A stretch of 64,000 nt of DNA from Petrolisthes cinctipes (lineage: Eukaryota; Arthropoda; Malacostraca; Decapoda; Porcellanidae): positions 491,001-555,000 of the forward strand of contig JAWQEG010000630.1 in the NCBI GenBank assembly GCA_033782935.1, read 5' to 3'. The notes below the pieces were generated by a model, which worked only from the letters and a program-made list of their open reading frames with translations, was not told where the DNA came from and did no database searches. The position numbers and the translations under genes are program-made. This document shows positions 57,733-64,000 of the stretch, piece by piece; the first letter of the stretch is position 1; each line of letters opens with the position of its first letter.

Positions 57733-58308
57733 TTAATCGACATATTTTCTTTACCAAACGAACTACTTGTCATAGTCGTGATGGTCACTATTAATTAGGT
57801 TTACAGCAAAATATCTAAGGGTTGTAGGTACAGTCATGGTCAATAAGCCCTGCAACACCTTTCATAATGAGATGGCTACGAAAATATGATCCGCAACTAT
57901 AGATGTTGGTCTCTGTAATATTGGTTCATAAGATTCAATTGATCATATGGCTCGCTTTTATTCACCAGCTCGCACTGCGGACTTTTGACCATGACTGTGC
58001 TATTGCTTAATTAATCTCAATAATACTATTATGATTAATAATAATGATCTAGTAGGCAAGAATGCGACGTTGCCACATCATAGGGATGGCCAGAGGAGGG
58101 TGGTGAAGAACTCCTGTCCGCAATAGTGGCAGAATCGCATTTCATTGATATGCGAGTTGCCTACTAGATCTTTTCTGTTCTTACGATAATGCTTATATAG
58201 GACTACGTATGTAAATCCAGACTGTGATTTATCGAAACATCTATATACGTCAATCAAAGATAGTATCCCTTTACTGAATACCATATAAACACATATAATA
58301 ACTTAGGC
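57733..58308. other. Downstream of exon 6, no gene seen
   Basis: Would be 3'UTR and flank of the host gene. No clear poly(A) signal. Confidence 0.4.
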
Positions 58309-58948
58309 CCCATCTGCACGGGCGAACTTTGCTCTGTAGTCTTTGCCTGGTGTGACGTCAGAAATATAGAAACAGCGAGCAAAGCTTCGTAAAGATTTTC
58401 CTCTTGCTTATCGAAGTAACGAGGCTTTGCCTGTTGGTTGACAATGTGAGGTTGAAGTTCTCTGCCTCATGGTCATATCTTGTTATCTGCAATAAGGAAT
58501 CACTTTCGAAAGGAGTTTATAAAAGTGTTAAGCCCCGTTCACAAACTGTCCGTCGTAAACACAGACAAGATCAAGGGTTTGTTCGCTGGCTCGCCTCTGG
58601 TGGTTCTCTTTTGCCAAGTGTCTGTCTCAGACAGTGTTGGAAGGGGTACCTCAGTCCATTTTTATGTTTTCACAAGACTTAGTATGTTTGCTTCTCGTTG
58701 TAGGCACATTTAACTTCATATCTCCTCATGGATTTTCCTTTTTTATCTTTGAACACATTGTTTTAATAATACACAGCACAATGTTTCTCTTGTGTGCATG
58801 CGATCCATTTTGTGAAACACCACTTGATTCTATTTTAGTCATTGCCAGGCTCTGACTACCTAAACGACCGTTTCGACAGCAACTTAAATGCGTACGACAA
58901 GCTTTGCCTGCAAAAAAGCAAAGTTTGCCAAGTAAAACTTATGGATAC
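58309..58948 (+). repeat. Repeat X, uninterrupted inverted arm
   Basis: A sequence of about 640 bases starting near GGCCCCATCTGCACGGGCG. From 58455 to 58630 it matches, in reverse complement, 64000-63823. From 58850 to 58948 it matches, in reverse complement, 59146-59052. The segment 58631-58849 has no counterpart in the other arm. GGCGAACTTTGCT near the start and AGCAAAGTTTGCC near the end may be terminal inverted repeats of a DNA transposon. Class unknown. Confidence 0.7.
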
Positions 58949-59051
58949 CATAGGATAGAGGACCCTAGCTCCTCTTGACTGCACTGTGACTTCTGTGGTT
59001 CACTATTTTTTGTGGTTCACAACTTTCAGACACCGATGAATAATTTAGCTA
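58949..59051. other. Spacer between inverted arms of X
   Basis: About 100 bases that do not pair; the centre of the inverted duplication. Confidence 0.7.
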
Positions 59052-59145
59052 CCATAAGTTTTACTTGGCAAACTTTGCTTTTTTGCAGGCAAAGCTTGTC
59101 GTACGCATTGAAGCTGCTGTCGAAACGGTCGTTTAGGTAGTCAGA
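59052..59145 (-). repeat. Repeat X, second arm, inner end
   Basis: Reverse-complement copy of 58850-58948 with few differences (TTGAAGCTGCTGTCG against TTTAAGTTGCTGTCG on the same strand). It abuts the truncated end of LINE A copy 4. Confidence 0.8.
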
Positions 59146-59270
59146 ATGGCATACAGTTCACACAATGTTGAGCTAGAGTGGTTACAGAGACGACGGCCAA
59201 CCCAGCCCCCTGGAGGTGACTCCATGTCAGGTGAGAAAACGGCACAACCTGCTGCACCATCCACCTGCAA

Positions 59271-62200
59271 TCAGCTATCAGTGTAGAGGCAGTATGGATC
59301 TGTGATGGAGGACGTCACTGTTTCTATGTGTTCCAGAGCCAACTGCCGCTGTAGAGAAGGCAGTTCCGACTTGGAAGTAGGTGTGAAGCTCACATCAGGT
59401 GTTGGTAGCATCCACGGAGGGGGCCCTGGGGGGACATCGGCCACCATTATATATATATTAAGACTACGGAGCATAGAGGAAACAGACCTTATAAGAGTAC
59501 GTCCAGCAGGCAGTATGGGAGGGACCGGGTAGTTTGGTCTAAGAGAAGTCCTGACTAACTGAGAGTAATGGGGTGAAAGATGTGGGAAATGGAGGCACTT
59601 GACAGTGAAGCAAGTAACATTAGAATAAATTCTCTCCACTAACGGGGGAAGACGCAACTCACGCTGCATGTTCACTATCCTGGTCGACATTGGACAACCG
59701 AGAATTATTCTCATTGCTCTATTCTGAAACTTTTCTAAAGTTTCCAGAGTAGCGCTAGGAAGTTGAATCAGAGCAGGGGAGAGGTAATCAACAACTGAAC
59801 GGATAAAAGCAATATAGATAGTCTTGGCTACTGGGATGGAGATGCCCGAGGAGTTGTTAGTGAGCCATTGAAGTGGCGTAAGTCGGCGCTGGAGACGACC
59901 CAATAAGTCCTGGACAATGGGATGGTCTTGAGGTCTCGCAGGGACAATTGGCCAAATATTGACTGGTGCGCCCAGGTAGCGATACTGGGAACACATGGGA
60001 ATGACAGTCCCTCCAATGGTGAACACTGGCCGAGCTTGAGGAAGGCGGCAGGTGAATATTCTGCTCTTATCTGGGGAGACAATAATGCCATAGTGAGAGG
60101 AGGACACAGAGAAGGAGTCAAGAAACCCCTGGAGATCCCTTGGTGAGGTAGAATGAACACAGATATCATCAGCATAGCACGTAATTGTAGTTCCAGGTAC
60201 ATCAGGGAGAGAAGTGAGCAGCCGATGCATCAGAATATTAAATAACAATGGGCTGAGAACACCCCCTTGAGGCGTACCAAGATAAAAACTGCGCGAAGGA
60301 CTGAGCGCACCACTGAAAAACACACGGGAGGTCCTGTTACTCAGGTAGCCCCGAATCCACCGTAATAGATTACCCTTTATCCCAAAGTCAACCAGTTGAT
60401 CCAAAATGACGTCTCTATTAGCAACATCGAAGGCACTTCGAAGGTCAATGAAGGCCACCACACTGTCCCTGTTAAGGCGAGTGTACAGGTCGACTAGGCA
60501 GTGGTGTGTGCTCCGCTGGGGAAGGAAACCAAACAGCCATGGAGAAAGGCGATCTTGCAGTCTGTACATGAGACGATTGAGTAAGATTCTCTCCATAACT
60601 TTACAAAAACAGGAAGTCAGGGAAATAGGCCTGAACTTCGCAGTGCCGGGCTTAGGGATGGGTATTATTGTGCTGCTGGTCCAGGCTCGTGGTACACAAC
60701 CATCACGAAGACAAAGATTGTACAGTAGAAGTAGAGGGTTCCCAGGAACTTGTTGAAGTAGGCGCAGCACAGCATAAGTAATACCATCATCACCAGGGGA
60801 AGATGCTCTACCCCGAGAGAGAGCACGTCGTGACTCCTCCTCAGTTATCACCTCTGCATCATCGTCATCATCTTGCAACAGAGCAGACATTAGACGTAGC
60901 CGATGGACAGCAGCACGGGAAGTAAGTGCATCTTGTATGTGGATGGGTAGACTGGCTGAGGTAGATTGTTCTGACCAGGCATTGACAAGTTGTTGGGCAT
61001 AGTCGGCGGGAGTGTGATGACGAGCAGTGGCCGGTGTCTTTTTAACAACCCGACGGATGAGGTGCCACATAGAAGCCACACTTGTTTGCTGGTTGATGCT
61101 GTCCGTGAACCGCTGCCAAGATTCAGTGTGAGCACACTCCTGCAGGGCAATTAAAGCGTCCCTAGACATCTGGTAATGATGGAGCAGGTCAGGGGTTGGG
61201 TTGGCTTGAAACAATAGGCCATCACGTTTAGCCTCCTCCTTTGCCTCCTGTATACGTGCATCCAGTGTCCAGGAGTGGGCAGTATGGCGATGCTGGAGGT
61301 GTGGCCGGGACACGTATAGCCTATAAAAGTCATGAGTAGCAGATACAAGATCAGAGTACAACTGTTCAGCTGATGATATGTCAAATGTAGGGAATACATG
61401 GGCCATGAATAAGATGTAAGTCGGGCAATATTTAGGGGGCACAGCAATACGCAAACGAGTGGCTGAAGTACTTGACCCAGCAGTTAGAGAATAATGAAAC
61501 CGAAGAGCGATATGATCAGAGAATAAGTCTGGTACGGAGGAGCACAGGACCCGAGATGCTATCAGGCCAGACGAGAGGATGTAATCCAGAGTACCTCCCC
61601 GGCAATGAGTGGCACCGCCAGTGTCCCAGCGTGTCAGATGATGCTTGCGGATGTATGAAAGGAGACGAACACCATTACGATTAATAGAGCCAGAACCATC
61701 ACCCAAATCAGAATGCCGAGCATTAAAATCTCCCATATAAACCATACCACGCACTGTTGGAGAAGGAAGAGCCTCAAGAGTGAGTCTAGCTGGGGCAGAA
61801 TAGACATTACATAGTTGGAGTACTCCATTCCCAGGTAGAACCTCAAATAGCTGAAAGGTCATGTCAGGATCAGTGGAGGTACGGAGAAGGCGATGTGGCA
61901 AGGAGCTATGTATGTAAGTCAGGAGACCATTCCTTACCAGATGAACATATGGCACATAACCAGAGAGAGGAGGAGCATGCCCAGCAGCGAGCGGCCGTCC
62001 TGGAAATGCTTCCTGGAGAAAAATAACACTGGGATGATGACGATAAAAATAGGCCTTGAGTTGAGTGAGCTTAGCATAACTGGTGATACCACATACATTC
62101 CAGGAGATGACATCCAGCCGGCAATCACTAGCGAACTCTGTATTTGGAGGTAGAAGTCCGGTGAGTGGAGGCAGATGAGTGACCTGGAGAAGATGGACCA

Positions 62201-62327
62201 GGAAAAGGGACTGACTCGAAAAGCTTTTCAAGGCGAGATGCAACAGTATCCATCTTTTCCGTAAGGGTAGTGACAGTTGAGATGATGGCCTGCTGAGCCT
62301 CGACCAAGGTGGAGAGTTTGGAGTCAT
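59271..62327 (-). CDS. LINE A copy 4 ORF2: EN-RT, open 1,018 codons
   Basis: The longest open polyprotein of the family in the window, from ATG 62327 to a stop at 59271. The endonuclease is uninterrupted: at 61604-61602 it has TGC (Cys) where copies 1-3 have TGA. The reverse transcriptase is complete (FIDLRSAFD, GTPQGGVLSP, CYADDICVHS). The stop falls two codons after the first RNase H Asp (YTD), from changes in two adjacent codons (GGC TCA to AGC TGA), and the remaining RNase H is cut by the deletion. It could encode an enzyme without RNase H. Confidence 0.85.
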   Translation of the reverse strand: MTPNSPPWSRLSRPSSQLSLPLRKRWILLHLALKSFSSQSLFLVHLLQVTHLPPLTGLLPPNTEFASDCRLDVISWNVCGITSYAKLTQLKAYFYRHHPSVIFLQEAFPGRPLAAGHAPPLSGYVPYVHLVRNGLLTYIHSSLPHRLLRTSTDPDMTFQLFEVLPGNGVLQLCNVYSAPARLTLEALPSPTVRGMVYMGDFNARHSDLGDGSGSINRNGVRLLSYIRKHHLTRWDTGGATHCRGGTLDYILSSGLIASRVLCSSVPDLFSDHIALRFHYSLTAGSSTSATRLRIAVPPKYCPTYILFMAHVFPTFDISSAEQLYSDLVSATHDFYRLYVSRPHLQHRHTAHSWTLDARIQEAKEEAKRDGLLFQANPTPDLLHHYQMSRDALIALQECAHTESWQRFTDSINQQTSVASMWHLIRRVVKKTPATARHHTPADYAQQLVNAWSEQSTSASLPIHIQDALTSRAAVHRLRLMSALLQDDDDDAEVITEEESRRALSRGRASSPGDDGITYAVLRLLQQVPGNPLLLLYNLCLRDGCVPRAWTSSTIIPIPKPGTAKFRPISLTSCFCKVMERILLNRLMYRLQDRLSPWLFGFLPQRSTHHCLVDLYTRLNRDSVVAFIDLRSAFDVANRDVILDQLVDFGIKGNLLRWIRGYLSNRTSRVFFSGALSPSRSFYLGTPQGGVLSPLLFNILMHRLLTSLPDVPGTTITCYADDICVHSTSPRDLQGFLDSFSVSSSHYGIIVSPDKSRIFTCRLPQARPVFTIGGTVIPMCSQYRYLGAPVNIWPIVPARPQDHPIVQDLLGRLQRRLTPLQWLTNNSSGISIPVAKTIYIAFIRSVVDYLSPALIQLPSATLETLEKFQNRAMRIILGCPMSTRIVNMQRELRLPPLVERIYSNVTCFTVKCLHFPHLSPHYSQLVRTSLRPNYPVPPILPAGRTLIRSVSSMLRSLNIYIMVADVPPGPPPWMLPTPDVSFTPTSKSELPSLQRQLALEHIETVTSSITDPYCLYTDS

Positions 62328-63555
62328 TGGCAGCCTGCGCGGCAACTAGCCCATCAATCCTGGCTTCAAGGGCAGGAAAGCGGTTCTCGAGAGCCGTACA
62401 TCGTGCCATGAGGGTAGCAACAGACTTGTGGAGGGCCATGTCTGGGGGTGGTGGAGGCAGAGCAATAGTAGTGACACGAGCCTGGACCTGACGTCGAGTA
62501 CATCCATGCCACACGTTAACCTCTGGCTGTAGGCATCGTGGACACTTCCATCGAGACGTATCCTCAGGAGGTGAAGGCTCAGAGGTGGAGGCAGCAGGAC
62601 GTGATGGTTCGCCCCTGACAGGACACGTCTTGGAATCATGGTCGGCAGCACACCATGCACACTTCGGCCTGGCAGAACAGTACCGGGAGATATGCCCCAC
62701 ACCCCAGCACCTGTAGCACCAAGGCTGGTCATTATGAAGTTTACTCACCTCACACGGTGGAAGACAAGGGAGGAAATCAAAGGAAATCTCATTTGGAGGT
62801 GGATCAGGTTGACTCCAGACAACAACAATACGGCTAATGGGGGAACCATCTTGGAAAAACCGACAGGCAAAGTACACACCAGGGTATCCTTTGGCAAGTT
62901 TCGGGTCAACATCAATAGGAAAACGGGTAAGGATGTAGCTGGGGAACTTACAAGGCCTCTCGGGTGAGTCTTCAAGAATGAGAGGCAGAGACAAAAATTC
63001 ACCAGCCTTTACTCTATCAATGATATCCTGACGCTTCCTAGAGATGTAGACAAACCGGGAGGTGACAGCAGCCATCTTCATTTTAGCCAGTTCACGCTGC
63101 AGCTGGAAGGCCCTGTTGACATCAGACAACCAACGCAACTTTGTGTCCGTAGATGGGTTCCCAGAGAAGGAGAGCTTGACATAGGCATTTCTTGGGGAAA
63201 AAGCAGGAAGGTTGGACGAGGGCAAGGAGTTGGTATACAAGGAAGAAACACCACGTTGAGGCAGAGAAGGTATGTCATGCACAGCTGAAGCACCCTTGGC
63301 AGTCTTGGCAGCCGGAGGCAAACAGTCCACACCATCGGAATCCTGCAAGGTGTCGGACGAGGCATCAACGGGTCGCTTGGTAGAGGTTGAGGAGGTGGAA
63401 GGCTGCAACCTGAGCTGCGGAGTGACCGAGGAGAGAGGGGGAGGGTTGCGAGAAGGCAGCTCAGGCCAGTGATCCTCGATAGGAGACTCATCCTCCTCCG
63501 ACATGGCCAAGTCAGCCTCCAGGCAGGAAGCCACATCCGAATCCGCGCTCTCCAT
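62128..63555 (-). CDS. LINE A copy 4 ORF1: gag-like protein, 475 aa
   Basis: Open from ATG 63555 to 62128. It has the same architecture as copy 2 but lacks most of the proline-rich linker between the third Cys/His cluster and the coiled coil (IALPPPPPDMALHKS), an in-frame deletion of about 18 residues. Both zinc knuckles are intact. Confidence 0.9.
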   Translation of the reverse strand: MESADSDVASCLEADLAMSEEDESPIEDHWPELPSRNPPPLSSVTPQLRLQPSTSSTSTKRPVDASSDTLQDSDGVDCLPPAAKTAKGASAVHDIPSLPQRGVSSLYTNSLPSSNLPAFSPRNAYVKLSFSGNPSTDTKLRWLSDVNRAFQLQRELAKMKMAAVTSRFVYISRKRQDIIDRVKAGEFLSLPLILEDSPERPCKFPSYILTRFPIDVDPKLAKGYPGVYFACRFFQDGSPISRIVVVWSQPDPPPNEISFDFLPCLPPCEVSKLHNDQPWCYRCWGVGHISRYCSARPKCAWCAADHDSKTCPVRGEPSRPAASTSEPSPPEDTSRWKCPRCLQPEVNVWHGCTRRQVQARVTTIALPPPPPDMALHKSVATLMARCTALENRFPALEARIDGLVAAQAANDSKLSTLVEAQQAIISTVTTLTEKMDTVASRLEKLFESVPFPGPSSPGHSSASTHRTSTSKYRVR

Positions 63556-63792
63556 TAGGCCAGGCAAGGCCTAGATGGGAAGCGAACAACTGAACACACA
63601 CAAACACACGAACATACACACACAGAACCACAATAAAAAAAATAAACCACAAACAACAATACCACAAACAGTAAAACCACAAAAAAAAAAGAGATAGAAA
63701 ATATAAACAACCCCTATAACACCACAGACACAACACACAAACAAGAACGTTGAAACAACACAAACAACAACACAGGCAGAGCGTCAGGAACA

Positions 63793-63825
63793 CGTCTTCA
63801 CTCCAGGAAGGTTGGGGTGAGACTG
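63793..63825 (-). promoter_or_regulatory. Internal Inr+DPE core promoter, LINE A copy 4
   Basis: TCAGTCT with A+1 at 63824 and AGACG at 63797-63793 (+28 to +32). The host side of the junction, CTGTCT, is seen unbroken in the other X arm at 58622-58627. Confidence 0.65.
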
Positions 63826-64000
63826 AGACAGACACTTGGCAAAAGTGAACCACCAGAGGCGAGCCAGCGAACAAACCCTTGATCTTGTCTGTGTTTACGA
63901 CGGACAGTTTGTGAACGGGACTTAACACTTTTATAAATTTCTTTCGAAAGTGATTCCTTATTGCAGATAACAAGATATGACCATGAGGCAAAGAACTTCA
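63826..64000 (-). repeat. Repeat X, second arm, outer part (runs off window)
   Basis: Reverse complement of 58455-58628 with about 95 percent identity by eye. The arm continues past the right edge. Confidence 0.85.

Larger units (their letters stand above)
59146..63825 (-). mobile_element. I-group LINE family A, copy 4, 3'-truncated
   Basis: The 5' end is complete (CAGTCTCACCCC, complement ending at 63825), but homology to the family stops at about 59146 inside RNase H, with no 3'UTR or poly(A). The missing end coincides with the loss of X bases equivalent to 58631-58849, so one deletion removed both. The bases GAATGGCAT/GACT at the join suggest a short microhomology. Confidence 0.9.

Noticed and set aside
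58309..64000. LINE A copy 4 truncated by incomplete reverse transcription
   Set aside because: Target-primed synthesis starts at the 3' end, so loss would be 5'; here the 5' end is complete and the flanking X sequence is missing too, which indicates deletion.

Overview
The window looks like a transposon-dense stretch of an arthropod genome. A decapod crustacean is the best guess, inferred from the very dense CT, ATT, TA and ATC microsatellites, the mix of I-group, jockey-like and CR1/L2-like LINEs, Penelope-like, Gypsy, hAT and mariner elements, tRNA-derived SINEs, and an insect/crustacean-style Inr+DPE core promoter inside the LINEs. Nothing resembles a bacterial operon. The species cannot be settled from this sequence alone.

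Host content: I can assemble one plus-strand gene whose small exons are scattered over 52 kb: exon 1 (5338-5503, signal peptide), exon 2 (29981-30049), exon 3 (31243-31341), an optional Thr/Asp-repeat exon 4 (33800-34397), exon 5 (34672-34802) and terminal exon 6 (57574-57732). Exons 1-2-3-5-6 join in phase (1,1,1,0) into a 207-codon secreted, Cys-rich, N-glycosylation-site-rich protein with a PAN/apple-like cysteine pattern. Its introns contain almost everything else. It is a prediction without transcript support.

Mobile elements, left to right: a Tc1/mariner relic (617-945); a CR1-like ORF1 relic (2130-3549); I-group LINE family A copy 1 (6644-15429, +), split by an intact-ORF CR1/L2-like LINE B (12174-15297, -); a tRNA-derived SINE (16972-17290); a Penelope-like element P (17384-21040, -) with a hammerhead-like motif, split by jockey-like LINE E (18206-20262, +); a non-autonomous hAT element with an 8-bp duplication (21440-22123); a Gypsy LTR and gag-pro fragment (25168-28950) carrying two mariner-type MITEs and LINE F; an inverted SINE pair (30513-31132); LINE A copy 2 (35089-40744, +) inside an ATC minisatellite; a second I-group LINE, family C (42982-54448, -), whose 5'UTR is interrupted by LINE A copy 3 (48337-53978, -); and LINE A copy 4 (59146-63825, -), 3'-truncated and lying in one arm of a large inverted duplication that runs off the right edge.

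How the pieces relate: target duplications and an intact paralogous empty site give a relative insertion order (C before A3; A1 before B; P before E; Gypsy before F; arm X before A4). The four A copies are nearly identical, so family A was recently active, yet three of the four share the same in-frame TGA in the endonuclease. Families A and C both begin at an initiator-like A with a DPE match exactly at +28 to +32, the layout of LINEs that carry their own promoter.
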